Notes: a model not told the origin generated them from the sequence alone. A stretch of 64,000 nucleotides of DNA from DATMER01 sp963844885 (GCA_963844885.1 CAWJQA010000008.1:1-64000); one strand, 5' to 3'; counted from the first letter of the stretch, positions 39,678 to 51,064 are shown. Program-made: numbers and translations.

Positions 39678-41104
39678 GCACCGCCGTCTTCTACGACCGC
39701 TTCGAACGCCACGCCCACGGTGAAGGGCTCAAGGGCCAGTCGACCCACTACTGCCCCGGCTGCGGCCACGGGCTGGCGCACAAGTTCCTGGCCGAGGCCA
39801 TCGACGAGCTGGACATCCAGGACCGCACCGTGGCGGTGTCGCCCGTGGGCTGCTCGGTCTTCCTCTACTACTACTTCGACGTCGGCAACACCCAGGCCGC
39901 GCACGGCCGGGCGCCCGCGGTGGCGATCGGTCACAAGCTCGCCAATCCCGACTCGATCGTGGTCAGCTACCAAGGCGACGGCGACCTCGCCTCGATCGGC
40001 TTGGCCGAGATCGTGAGCACCGCCCAGATGGGCCTGCCGATCTCGGTGATCTTCGTCAACAACGCGATTTACGGTATGACAGGAGGCCAGATGGCCCCAA
40101 CCACGCTCATGGGTCAGAAGACCGCGACCTCGCCGGCGGGCCGCGTGCCCTGGATGGGCCAGCCGCTCAAGATGGCCGAGCTCATCGCGCAGCTCGACGG
40201 CCCGGTCTACGTGGAACGGGTGGCGCTCTTCGATCCCAAACAGCGGACCCGGGCGAAGAAGGCGATCAAGAAGGCCTTGCAGCTCCAGGTGGAGAACAAG
40301 GGCTTTTCCTTCGTGGAGGTGCTCGCCGAGTGCCCGACGCACCTGGGCTCGACGCCGGAGGAGGCGGAGCGCTGGGTCAAGGAGCAGATGGTGCCGGTCT
40401 TCCCGCTCGGCGTGAAAAAGGACGTCAAGGCCGAAGAGCTGCCGCGGTTCGAGCCGCCCACCTTCGACCCGGAGCGGATGATCTCGGTGATTGGCGGCTC
40501 GGCGGAGTCGGTGCCGCGCTTCAGCCCAGGGTTCCCGGACCGGATCGCGCCGGCTGCTGTGAAGGACATCGCCCTGAAGCTGGCGGGCGCGGGCGGCGAC
40601 GGAGCCCAGACCGCGGCCATGCTGATCACCCGCGCGGCGATCAACGAGGGGTTCGACGCGACGCACATCCCGAGCTACGGTCCGGAGTCGCGCGGCGGCA
40701 CCTCGTACGCGGACGTCCACATCGCGGAAGACGAGGTTCTCTCTCCCGCCTCGCCGAGCCCGCACGTGCTGGTGGCCTTCAACGCGCCGAGCCTGGCGAA
40801 GTTCGGCCCGGCCGTGCCGCGCGGCGGCACGGTGGTCTACGACAGCTCGGTGATCAAGGAGGTCCCGGTGCTGCGCGACGGCGTGAAGGTGGTCGGCGCG
40901 CCGTTCACGGAGATCGCGGCCGGCCTGGGCAAGGTGCTGGTGAAGAACGTGGTCGCGCTGGGAGCGCTGCAAGCCGCTACAGGCCTCTTCCCGGAAGAGA
41001 CCTTCTTGACCGCCATCCGGCAGGCGCTCAAGGACAAGTGCGCCATGATCCCGCTGAACGAGGAAGCGTTCCGCTGGGGTATGCGCTCGGTGATCGGAAA
41101 CTGA
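39674..41104 (+). CDS. 2-oxoacid:ferredoxin oxidoreductase, beta + gamma subunit fusion
   Basis: 476 residues. The first ~260 are the TPP-binding beta subunit (HYCPGCGHGLAHKFLAEAI, VSPVGCSVFLYYYFDV, TPP motif YQGDGDLASIGLAEI..NNAIYGMTGGQMAPTT). The remainder, from about 285, is the gamma subunit (LAGAGGDGAQTAAMLITRAAINEGFDATHIPSYGPESRGGTSYADV). With the upstream gene, all four subunits are present in two polypeptides. A 2-oxoglutarate or 2-oxoisovalerate substrate is most likely; 2-oxoacid specificity cannot be read reliably. Confidence 0.9.
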   Translation: MSTAVFYDRFERHAHGEGLKGQSTHYCPGCGHGLAHKFLAEAIDELDIQDRTVAVSPVGCSVFLYYYFDVGNTQAAHGRAPAVAIGHKLANPDSIVVSYQGDGDLASIGLAEIVSTAQMGLPISVIFVNNAIYGMTGGQMAPTTLMGQKTATSPAGRVPWMGQPLKMAELIAQLDGPVYVERVALFDPKQRTRAKKAIKKALQLQVENKGFSFVEVLAECPTHLGSTPEEAERWVKEQMVPVFPLGVKKDVKAEELPRFEPPTFDPERMISVIGGSAESVPRFSPGFPDRIAPAAVKDIALKLAGAGGDGAQTAAMLITRAAINEGFDATHIPSYGPESRGGTSYADVHIAEDEVLSPASPSPHVLVAFNAPSLAKFGPAVPRGGTVVYDSSVIKEVPVLRDGVKVVGAPFTEIAAGLGKVLVKNVVALGALQAATGLFPEETFLTAIRQALKDKCAMIPLNEEAFRWGMRSVIGN

Positions 41105-41120
41105 CCCCCGTCACCCCGGA

Positions 41121-41161
41121 GCGGAGGAGGGATTGTCGGCGCGCCGATATCGCTCCTCCGC
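41121..41161. repeat. Diverged palindrome, dispersed repeat copy 3
   Basis: Outer arms GCGGAGGAG / CTCCTCCGC enclose ATTGTCGGCGCGCCGATAT, sharing the GTCGGCGCGCCGA core with 5201-5220 and 20883-20902. It lies 17 bp after the oxidoreductase stop and could be its terminator. Confidence 0.6.
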
Positions 41162-41201
41162 CGTCGGCCGTCTTCCCGTCTGCACGGTAGAATAGAGCTG
41201 T

Positions 41202-41429
41202 GAGAGCTCCCGAGCTGAAATACCCGATATCGCACTGCCGCGGCATCTCCCCTTCCTGGAGAGCCTCTCCTGATCCGACCGCCGCTATCGAGACCTCCCG
41301 CTCATCGACACCCTGAGGCGCTACGAGGCCGGCTGGCGGCACCTCGGGGTGCTGGCCGATCCCTCGCCCGAGGAGTGGGCCTTCATCCGCGCCCTGATCG
41401 GGCGGTTCGGAAGCTACCTGCATGTTTGA
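41202..41429 (+). pseudogene. Antitoxin-like gene remnant upstream of AbiEii-type gene
   Basis: One frame encodes LPRHLPFLESLS, then an in-frame TGA (41271), then YRDLPLIDTLRRYEAGWRHLGVLADPSPEEWAFIRALIGRFGSYLHV and a stop at 41427-41429, which overlaps the next ATG. No start codon is evident. The position and overlap fit the small partner of a nucleotidyltransferase-type toxin, but the gene is interrupted. Confidence 0.5.
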
Positions 41430-41943
41430 GTGCCCGCAGCACCGGGCCGTGCTCACGGTGCTGGAGTCCTTCCGCGCCGACGTTCTCGCCGGCTGCCGTT
41501 TCCTCTTCGGCGAAGGGACCCGGATCGTCCTGGTGCTGGATGAGTTCCGGGTCTCCCAGAACATTGACTTCCTCTGTTCGGACGCAGCGGGCTACGGCGA
41601 CCTGCGGTGTACCGTCGCGCGGAGCGGCCCGGCCGCGCTGTTCACACCCCAGGGCCTGGACCGCTTCCGCTTCCCCCGCGAGATCCGGGGCGACCAGTAC
41701 GGAATCCGGTTCGCCATCCAATATGGGGACGAGCCGCTGAAGGTCGAGCTCATCCGGGAAGCCCGGATCGATCTCGACCCCGGAGTCCGTCCGGGCTGGT
41801 CGCCGGTGGACTGCCTGTCCCTGGAAGACTGTCATGCGGAGAAGCTCCTGGCCAACTCCGACCGGTGGGTCTGGCCGCCTTGCGGGCTCGCATCGGCCCA
41901 ATCTCCGACGCCGCCTGGGCCAAGGTCCGCGCGGCATACCGCT
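41422..41943 (+). pseudogene. AbiEii-like nucleotidyltransferase toxin, truncated
   Basis: The N-terminal part (MFECPQHRAVLTVLESF..CRFLFGEGTRIVLVLDEFRVSQNIDFLCSD..GYGDLR) carries the family's substrate loop and a DFL equivalent of the catalytic Asp motif. It continues to DCHAEKLLANSDRWV. The typical C-terminal piece (GLAALRARIGPISDAAWAKVRAAYRSA) then appears in a different frame after an apparent small deletion, before running into DNA similar to the palindromic array (GGGCTTCAAATTCACGGG). This is a decayed toxin-antitoxin or abortive-infection pair. From 41944 to 42160 there is no gene, only an imperfect hairpin near 42074-42109. Confidence 0.6.
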
Positions 41944-42160
41944 CGGCTCGGGCTTCAAATTCACGGGAGGTGACGCTCACTACCCGCGGCTGTGCGCCAC
42001 ACATGCCGGTTTTGGACCTGAAAACGGTCCCGGAGAGCCCCAGTGTGAGAAATCCGGGCTAGCCAGCAATCGCCCGAGGAGGAGCGTTGGGATCAAACTT
42101 GCTCCTCGGCTGGACGTTGGCTAAGCTCGCGCCGGACCCATAACCTTACGAGGAGAGAGG

Positions 42161-45100
42161 ATGCCCAGACCTGTCCTCCGTCCGGCCCTGCCCTGGATCC
42201 TGACCCTACTGCTGCTCGCCGGCGCCTGGCCCGCGGGTGCCGCCAAGCCCGCCAGCCCGACGAAGCCCGAGAAGGCTGGGAAGGTCGCCGGCCTCTCTGA
42301 TCCCAAGGAGATCGCGGGCCTCAAGTACCGCCTGGCCGGACCGTTCTGGGGCGGGCGCGCCACGCGCGCCACCGGCGTGCCCGGCGATCCCAGGATCTAC
42401 TACGTGGCCGCGGCTTCGGGGGGAATCTGGAAGTCTGCGGACGGCGGGTTCAACTGGCAGCCGGTCTTCGATGATCAGCCGGTCTCCTCGATCGGCTCGA
42501 TCGCGGTGGCGCCGTCCGACCCGAACGTGATCTACGCAGGCTCGGGTGAGGCGAACATCCGTGGCAACGTCGCCGCCGGCAACGGCATCTACAAGTCCAC
42601 GGACGCCGGCAAGAGCTGGGCGCATGTCTGGACGCAGGAAGGGCAGATCGGGACCATGGTGGTCCATCCGAAGAATCCGGACATCGCTTTCGCGGCGGTG
42701 CTCGGCCACGCCTTCGGACCCAACCCCGAGCGCGGCGTCTACCGCACGCGCGACGGCGGCAAGACCTGGGTGCAGGTGCTCAAGAAGGACGCCGACACCG
42801 GCGCCTCGGACGTGGCGCTCGACCCGTCGAACCCGAACGTGGTCTTCGCCGGGCTCTGGCAGGCGCGCCGCCGGCCGTGGGAGCTCACGAGCGGCGGTCC
42901 GGGCAGCGGCCTCTACGTATCGCGCGACGGCGGCGACACCTGGAAGCAGCTCACCGGCGGCGCCCTGCCCGAGGGGATCTGGGGAAAGATCGGCGTGGCG
43001 GTGGCGCCGTCGGATGGCCGGCGGGTCTACGCGCTGATCGAAGCCGAAAAGGGCGGACTGTTCCGCTCGGACGACGGTGGCGAAACGTGGACACTCGCCA
43101 CGCGCAACCGCGAGCTGCGGCAGCGCGCCTGGTACTACTCCACCCTCACGGTCAGCCCGGCCAATCCCGACGAGGTCTGGGCTCCCAACGTGCCGATGCT
43201 CAAGAGCATCGACGGCGGCAAGACGTTCAAGCAGGTCTGGCTGAGCCATGGCGACCATCACGACCTGTGGATCGATCCCAGGAATCCCAAGCGGATGATC
43301 GGCGCCGACGACGGCGGCGCGGACGTGTCGCTGGACGGCGGCGACACCTGGAACCCCGCGGCACTGCCGATCGGCCAGTTCTACCATGTGTCGGTGGACA
43401 ACCGGGTGCCGTTCAACCTGGCTGGCGCGCTGCAGGACATCGGCACCGCGCAGGGGCCGAGCAATTCGCTGTCCGGCCGCGGGATCTCGAACTCCGACTG
43501 GCACAACGTGGGCGGCGGCGAGGCCGGCTGGGTGGTCTCCGATCCGTCGGACCCGAACATCGTCTATGCCGGCGAATATCTGGGGATCATCACCCGCTAC
43601 GACCATCGCACGCAGGACACGCGCAACGTCAGCGCCTGGCCGGAAAACCCGTCGGGCTGGGGCGCGAAGGACATGCGGTACCGTTTCCAATGGACGGCGC
43701 CGATCGCGGTCTCGCCGCACGATCCGAAGACGGTCTATCACGGCGGCAACGTGATCTTCCGCACCACGGACGGCGGCCAGACGTGGTCTCCCATCAGTCC
43801 GGACCTGACCCGGGACGACAAGTCGAAGCAGCAGTGGTCGGGCGGACCGATCACAGGCGACAACACCGGAGTGGAAACCTATTGCACGGTGTTCGTGATC
43901 GCCGAGTCGCCGCTCGAAAAGGGATTGATCTGGGCGGGCAGCGACGACGGGCTCGTCCATGTCACGCGCGATGTCGGCGGACACTGGGAGGATGTGACGA
44001 AGAACGTCCCCGGCATGCCGGAGTGGGGCATGGTGAGCATGATCGAGCCTTCCCGCTTCGACGCGGGCACGGCGTACCTGGTGGTGGACGCTCACCGGCT
44101 GGACGACATGATGCCCTATCTCTGGAAGACCTCGGATTACGGCCACACCTGGAAGCGGCTGGACGGCAGGCTACCGCGGGATATCTATCTCCATTCGGTG
44201 CGCGAGGATCCGCAGATCCAAGGGATGATCTATCTCGGCACGGAGCGCGGCGTCACCTTCTCGCGAGACGGTGGTGGCACGTGGCAGTCGCTCAAGCTGA
44301 ACCTACCCACGGTGGCGGTTCACGACCTGGCGATCGAGGACGGCAGCCTGGTGGTGGCGACCCACGGCCGGTCGATGTGGATCCTCGACGATCTGGACGC
44401 GGTGCGGGAGGCGACGCCGGAAGTCGCGGCCAAGGACGTCCACCTTTTCTCCGCTCCGGATGCGACCCGGTGGGTCTGGCATTCCGGCGCCCGGTATTCC
44501 GGTCCGCGCGGCCAGAACCCGCCGGCCGGAGCGCGGATCTTCTACTGGCTCAAGGAGGAGCCCAAGGGGCCGGTGACGATCGAGATCCTGGATACGGACG
44601 GCCGGCTCGTCCGCAAGCTCAGCAGCGAGGCAATCGAGCCCACCGGCTCCACCGAGGCCGTGGAGGAAGAGCGGAATTTCCTGAAGGATTGGGCGCTGCC
44701 GAAGGGCAAGGGCCTGCAGCGCGCCATCTGGGATCTCAACTGGGACGGGGCCGAGATGATCCAGGGTGGCATCCTGGACAACGGCTATCCACTGATCGGT
44801 CCCACAGCCATCCCGGGAACGTACACGCTCAAGCTGACGGTGGACGGGAAGACCGAAACGACGCAGCTCAGGCTTCTTCCCGACCCGCGCTCGACGGTGA
44901 CGCAGGAGGAGCTCGCCGAGCAGCTCCGGTTCTCACTCGACATCCGCGACGCCATCACCCGTCTTACGCGCACGGGCGAGCAGCTCCGTAGCGTGCGCAG
45001 GCAGCTCCAGACGCGCAACGACCTGCTGAAGAAGGACCCACGCGCCGAGGAGCTGGTCGAGGTTTCCGAGGTGCTGCTCAAGAAGGTGGACGACGTGGAG

Positions 45101-45382
45101 GCCCGGCTGCACAACCCCACGGCCGAGGTGTCGTACGACGTCCTGGCGATGAAGGGTGGCGCGAAGCTCTACTCCCGCCTGTCGCCGCTCTTCGACTTCA
45201 CCAAGGGCGGCGACGGCGCGCCGACCCAGGGAGCCAAGGACGTCTTCGCCGCTCAGAAGCAGGAGCTGGACGCGCTCGACGCGGAGTGGAAGGCGATCGT
45301 AGCCGGCGACCTGCCGGCCTTGAACGAGCAGGCTCGGAAGCTGGACCTACCGGTGGTGTACATACCGCCGGCAAAGGGGTAG
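42161..45382 (+). CDS. Secreted VPS10/sortilin-type beta-propeller (BNR repeat) protein
   Basis: 1073 residues with a signal peptide (LPWILTLLLLAGAWPAGAA). Many Asp-box/BNR repeats of the S-x-D-G-G-x-(T/S)W type span about residues 80-760 (SADGGFNWQPV, STDAGKSWAHV, RDGGKTWVQV, SDDGGETWTL, TTDGGQTWSP). The C-terminal ~300 residues comprise a beta-rich domain (KGPVTIEILDTDGRLVRKL) and a coiled helical part with ALPKGKGLQRAIWDLNWDG and LTRTGEQLRSVRRQLQTRNDLL. Such proteins in Acidobacteriota and Bacteroidota are annotated as exo-sialidase or glycosyl hydrolase, but the activity is usually unproven. Good AGGAG ribosome site. Confidence 0.85.
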   Translation: MPRPVLRPALPWILTLLLLAGAWPAGAAKPASPTKPEKAGKVAGLSDPKEIAGLKYRLAGPFWGGRATRATGVPGDPRIYYVAAASGGIWKSADGGFNWQPVFDDQPVSSIGSIAVAPSDPNVIYAGSGEANIRGNVAAGNGIYKSTDAGKSWAHVWTQEGQIGTMVVHPKNPDIAFAAVLGHAFGPNPERGVYRTRDGGKTWVQVLKKDADTGASDVALDPSNPNVVFAGLWQARRRPWELTSGGPGSGLYVSRDGGDTWKQLTGGALPEGIWGKIGVAVAPSDGRRVYALIEAEKGGLFRSDDGGETWTLATRNRELRQRAWYYSTLTVSPANPDEVWAPNVPMLKSIDGGKTFKQVWLSHGDHHDLWIDPRNPKRMIGADDGGADVSLDGGDTWNPAALPIGQFYHVSVDNRVPFNLAGALQDIGTAQGPSNSLSGRGISNSDWHNVGGGEAGWVVSDPSDPNIVYAGEYLGIITRYDHRTQDTRNVSAWPENPSGWGAKDMRYRFQWTAPIAVSPHDPKTVYHGGNVIFRTTDGGQTWSPISPDLTRDDKSKQQWSGGPITGDNTGVETYCTVFVIAESPLEKGLIWAGSDDGLVHVTRDVGGHWEDVTKNVPGMPEWGMVSMIEPSRFDAGTAYLVVDAHRLDDMMPYLWKTSDYGHTWKRLDGRLPRDIYLHSVREDPQIQGMIYLGTERGVTFSRDGGGTWQSLKLNLPTVAVHDLAIEDGSLVVATHGRSMWILDDLDAVREATPEVAAKDVHLFSAPDATRWVWHSGARYSGPRGQNPPAGARIFYWLKEEPKGPVTIEILDTDGRLVRKLSSEAIEPTGSTEAVEEERNFLKDWALPKGKGLQRAIWDLNWDGAEMIQGGILDNGYPLIGPTAIPGTYTLKLTVDGKTETTQLRLLPDPRSTVTQEELAEQLRFSLDIRDAITRLTRTGEQLRSVRRQLQTRNDLLKKDPRAEELVEVSEVLLKKVDDVEARLHNPTAEVSYDVLAMKGGAKLYSRLSPLFDFTKGGDGAPTQGAKDVFAAQKQELDALDAEWKAIVAGDLPALNEQARKLDLPVVYIPPAKG

Positions 45383-45466
45383 GCAAGAAAAGGAGCAGCC
45401 TGGCGGCCTTCGGCGAGGACAGCGCAGGCGAGGTCTACGAGGTCACCAGTTCGGCGCTCTACTTCT

Positions 45467-46161
45467 TCAGAACCCCGGCACGTTGAGGCTCTTGCCGTTG
45501 TGCTCGGGGCCGAGCGCCAGGATGTACGGCGCGGCGCGCTCGGCCCACTTCTCCGGCCCCGGGTAGCTTTTCGCGGACTGGCCGACGCTGCTCTCCAGCA
45601 TGTCGGTGTGGATCACGCCGGGGTTGAGCGCGATGGCCGCCAGCCCCTTCGGCAGCTCCTGGGCGAGGGTCCGCGTCATGCCTTCGACCGCCCACTTCGT
45701 GGCGCAGTAGGGGGCCAGCTCCGCTTCAGGCGACCGTCCCGACCCGGAGCTGAAGTTGACCAGGACGCCCTTTCCCTGCTTCAGCATGGGGGAAGGAAGT
45801 TGCGGATGATGAAATAGGTCCCTTTCAGGTTCACGTCCACCACCAGGCCGAACTCCTCCTCCGGCACCTCCCAGAGCGGCGCGTTGGCGTTGATGACGCC
45901 CGCGTTGTTGATCACCAGGTCGGGGGGACCGTGGCTTTCGAGCACCTTCTCGGCCCAGGTCTGGACCTGGATGCTCGACCCGACGTTGACCAGATCGACC
46001 CGGTGCTCGTCTCCCAGCAACCCGCGCAACTGCTCAAGGCGGACGCGCGAACGGCCGCAGCCCGCGATCCGGTGCCCCATGCCGGCGAAGCGGAGCGCCA
46101 GGGCGCGGCCCAGACCCCGGGTGATGCCGGTGATGACGATCGTGCGGGCTTCGCTGCTCAT
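45467..46161 (-). pseudogene. Short-chain dehydrogenase/reductase with a frameshift in a C-tract
   Basis: The N-terminal part (MSSEARTIVITGITRGLGRALALRF, NNAGV) and C-terminal part (VLVNFSSGSGRS, YCATKWAVEGMTRTLAQELP) of one classical SDR lie in different frames. They join if one C is added to the run near 45785, where FLPP would then continue to MLKQGKG. Read through, all SDR motifs (TGxxxGxG, NNAG, catalytic Ser, YxxxK) are present in about 232 residues. A homopolymer sequencing error is as likely as real inactivation. The substrate is unknown. It is on the same strand as the EEP gene, 73 bp downstream of it. Confidence 0.75.
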
Positions 46162-46234
46162 GAGCAACACAAGCATACCCGACCGCGACGTGAGGCGCGA
46201 CCTCAAGAGGTCAATCGAGGGATCAGCCGGGGGC

Positions 46235-46993
46235 TCATTCGATCTCGAATTCGGCGATGACGGGCAGGTGGTCGCTCGCCACGCGGGAAACCTGGAGCAG
46301 GCAGCGGCGGGTCGAGACGAGCCGGATCGGGCCGCGGTAGTAGATCCGGTCGAGCCCGCCCTGCGGCGAGAAGGACGGATAGGTGGCGAGCGCGCCGCGC
46401 CGGCCGGTCTTGCTGTCGGTGGCGCAGCGGAAGCCGAAACCGTTCGTAAAGGTCGGCCAGAGCAGCGAGCGCCAGTCGTTGAAGTCGCCGCCCACGAGCA
46501 TGGGGGTCGCCTCGTCCATGCCGCTGAACTCCTGCGAGCGGCTGAGTAGCTCGATCTGCTGCTGCCGCTCGCGCGCCGAGAGGCCGAGGTGGAGATTGAA
46601 GACCTCCAGGCTCGGGTACACATCTCCCAGGTGGATGCTGGTGTGCTGGCAGCCACGCCGGATCCAGCTCTGGGCCACGGACAGCTCGATGTTGCGCTCG
46701 CGCACGATCGGGAACCGGCTCAAGGTGGCATTGCCGTACCTCCCCTTGCGCAGGCTGACGTTGTGGCCGAGGGCGAAATGCGGATAACCGGCCGCCCCGG
46801 CGAGCTCCTTGGCCAGGTTCAGCTCGCGCGAGCGCGGCACCCCTTCGTCCACCTCCTGGAGCAGAACCACGTCGGCGCCGTAGTGCTCGAGAACTTGCGC
46901 GACCCGCTCCGGACGGAAACGGCGGTCAACGCCGATCGCACGGTGGATGTTGTAGGTGATGACCCTGAGCTGAAGGGGGGCTCCCGGTTTCAT
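46235..46993 (-). CDS. Endonuclease/exonuclease/phosphatase family protein
   Basis: 252 residues of the EEP superfamily. Catalytic motifs are TYNIHRAIGVD, VVLLQEVDEG, FNLHLGLSARERQQQIELL, VGGDFNDWRS and SDHLPVIAEF. No signal peptide. Substrates in this superfamily include DNA, phospholipids and inositol phosphates; the sequence does not decide. It is divergent from the YfhO-like gene, with 41 bp between start codons. Confidence 0.87.
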   Translation of the reverse strand: MKPGAPLQLRVITYNIHRAIGVDRRFRPERVAQVLEHYGADVVLLQEVDEGVPRSRELNLAKELAGAAGYPHFALGHNVSLRKGRYGNATLSRFPIVRERNIELSVAQSWIRRGCQHTSIHLGDVYPSLEVFNLHLGLSARERQQQIELLSRSQEFSGMDEATPMLVGGDFNDWRSLLWPTFTNGFGFRCATDSKTGRRGALATYPSFSPQGGLDRIYYRGPIRLVSTRRCLLQVSRVASDHLPVIAEFEIE

Positions 46994-49349
46994 TCGCTCT
47001 CTTCGATCCTCGCCCGGTCCACTATAGTAGCCGCATGCCGCTTTTGCACGAACCGGACCGGGCCGGCCGGCGGTCCATGGATCTCCCAGTGCTCGCCGTG
47101 CTCGCCTTGGTGCTACTGCTCTGGGCCTGGGTCTGTGTCCCTGTCGTCACAGGTGCCAGAACCTTTTTCATCCGTGACGTATTCACCACCCACCTGCCGC
47201 TCAAGGCCTTCGGCGCCGAGCAGCTCCGGGAAGGCCGGATCCCCGCGTTCAATCCGGCCTGGGGGCTCGGACAGCCGTTTCGCGGCAACCCGAACGCCCT
47301 CCCCTTCTACCCCGGCAACCTGGCCTACCTCGTGCTACCGTTCTGGAGCGCCTTCGGCCTCCATTATGCGCTGCATTGGCTGATCGCCCTGGCCGCGATG
47401 GGCGCGCTGGCGCGCGGGCTCGGGATGAGCCGCGCCGCCGTGCTCGTGGCGGCGATCACCTACGCCGGCTCGGGATGGATGGTCTCCGCGCTGACCTTCT
47501 ACAATCTGCTGGCGGTAGCGGCTTGGTGGCCGCTCGTGCTCCTGGGCGCGGTCCACGGTGGGCGCAGAGGAATCGCGCTCGGCGGGATCGCCTGCGGCCT
47601 CGCCTTGCTGGGCGGCGAGCCGGTCGCGGCTGCGCTCGGACTGGTGCCGCTCCTCGTCATGGCAATCAGCCGCCTCGGCTGGCGCCGCGGCTTCCTCACC
47701 GCTATGGCCATCGGTGCCGTCGGCTTCCTGATCGCTCTGCCGCAAGTGGTGGCTCTCCTGCGGATCCTGCCGTTCACCTATCGGGGCAGCCATGGGATGT
47801 CCACCGAGCAGGCGACGCAGTTCACGCTCCATCCTTTCCGGCTGATCGAGATGCTGGTCCCCTTCCCGTATGGACGCCCGACGTGGCTCGGCCGGTTCGG
47901 CATCTGGGCGCCGTCGATCGTGCCTGTGATCCCTCTGTTCATGAGCCTCTACTTCGGGATCGTCGGGTTCGGACTCGCGCTGGCTGCCACCCGGAAGAGG
48001 CCGGCATGGGCGGTGCTCGCGGCCTGTGGCCTGGCGCTCGCGATCTTTGCCGGTCATGGCGGCGACCTCCTGGTGCGCCTGAGCTTCGGGCTGTTCCGCT
48101 ACCCGGAGAAGTTCCTCCTCTGGTTCGCTCTGGCCGTGCCTTTGCTCGCTGGCTGGGGACTGGAGCTGGTGCTTGTGGGGGGCCGGTTGTGGGCGCGGCT
48201 GGCGGCGGCGGCCGGAGTGCTGTTCGTGGCTCTCGCCGCCGGCCTCCGGCTGCTGACGCCGACGGTCGTCGCCGGTGCCTCCAGAGGCCTCGCCACCCGA
48301 CTCGACGGGACCGCACGCACGGAAGCACTGGCTCTGCTCTCCACTCAGTTCTCCGCCTGGACCGTTGCGCTCCTGGCCAGCGGCCTGGCCCTGGCGGTGG
48401 CGGCGTGGGTGATGTACCGGAAGCCGAGCTGGTCCGGAGCGGCGCTGGCCGCTCTCCAGATTCTCCTCCTGGCGCAGCTCGCGCCTCTCCTGGTGACCGA
48501 CACCACGGCGCCCTACCGGGAGCCGGCTCCCTGGGCAAAACGCCTCGGACCGGGCGCGGCCGTGCTCAACTCCGTCATGGCCTTCCCGCCCTGGGCGCCG
48601 GAGCCATCCTATAAAACGCCGGCCGGAACCCGCATCCCGCTGGAGCGCGCCACGGCGCTCGACCTCGACCCGGCGCCCGGACTTCTCCACGGCCTGACCT
48701 ATCCTTTCGCGCCCGACCTTGAAGGGCTTCAGAGCCCACTGTTCAGCCTCATGCTGTTCAACCTGCCGCGGCTGAACGGCATGCAGCGCCTGAGCTGGCT
48801 GCGTGTGCTCGGACTTGACGGCCTCGTCCTGTTTGAGGACGTGGATGTCCCCGGCCTGCGCCTCCTGGACCGCGCGACGCGCTACGGGGTTGAAAGCCGT
48901 CTCTACCAGGTGGAGAATCCGGCGCCGGAGGCATGGTGGCCGGAGCGCGTGCGGGTCGCCGGCAGCCCTCCCACGGCACTCTGGGTGGTGAGCAACATTC
49001 CCAATCCCGTCACCGACGTGGTGGTGAACGAGGGTGTCGCTCACAAACCAGGAGGCCGGGTACGGCTGCTGGTCAACGAGCCGGACAGGATCGAGCTGGA
49101 GGTGGAGAGCGACGGCGGCCTCGCCGTCGTACAGCGGGCATATCAGCCGCTGTTTGTAGCGCAGTCGGGAGGAAAGCGGCTGAGGACGGTGCCAGTGGAT
49201 CTGAACCTCCTCGGCGTGGAGGTTCCGCCCGGCCGGCACCGCGTGGTGATCGAGGTGTCGTCGTGGCCGGAGTGGCTCGCCGCCGCGGTGGCCTTGCTGA
49301 CCCTCGCGGCGGCAAGCCGCCTGCTTCTCACGCCTGCGGGGGTGAGGGT

Positions 49350-50263
<914 letters not shown>

Positions 50264-50267
<4 letters not shown>

Positions 50268-51064
50268 GCCGTTTCCCTCCAGCGGAAGAGCAGCGAGCTG
50301 GCTAGGCGGATGAAGAAGTCGGTGAGGAGACCGATGCCGCCGATCACCAGCAGGCCCGCGAACGACCAGGAGGCCTTCTGGTGGGTGCGCGCGAGCTCAA
50401 CCATGTAGCCGAGCCCGTGCTCCGGATTGACCGCCTCGGCGAGGATGACGTAGGTCCAGGAGATCGCGTTCATCACCCGGAACGAGTCGAAGATCTCGGG
50501 CAGAGCCGCCGGCAGGAGGACCGTGCGGATCACCTGCCAGCGGGAAGCGCCCAGGGTGAGCGAGGTCTGCACCAGCTCCTCGGGAACCAGCCGGATCGCC
50601 GAGACCACGACCGGCAGCAGAAAGACGAACACCCCCAGGAAGAGGAAAGCGATCTTCTGCTTCTCGTAGATCCCGAACCAGAGGATGAGGAGCGGGATGA
50701 AGGCCGAGATCGGCATGTAGCGCAGGGGCGCCACGATGGGCTCGAAGAAGCGGTTGACCACCTCGAAGGATCCCATCAGCACACCCAGGGGCAGCGCGAG
50801 CGCCGACGCGAGCAGGAAGGCCAGGAAGATGCGCCGGGTCGAGACTAGGATCGATCCCCAGAGGTCGTACTGGAGGAAGAGCTGCAGGGTTCCGCGTAGC
50901 GTCTCGCTGGGAGACGGGAGGAAGTCGGGCGGCGCGAAGCCGCCATAGGTCAGCAGGCACCAGGCGGCGCCTACGAGGAGCGGGGCGAAGAGCCCCAACG
51001 CCGTCGCGGTCGTCCGCGGCAGCGGCTGGCGCAGGGCGAACAGGCTGGATTTCTTGCTTGCCAT
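50264..51064 (-). CDS. ABC transporter permease, nitrate/sulfonate/taurine type
   Basis: 266 residues, six hydrophobic segments, and the EAA-type loop (SLTLGASRWQVIRTVLLPAALPEIFDSFRV) that contacts the ATPase. RYMPISAFIPLLILWFGI is typical of the SsuC/TauC family. It lies between the OmpA-fused binding protein gene and the ATPase. Confidence 0.9.
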
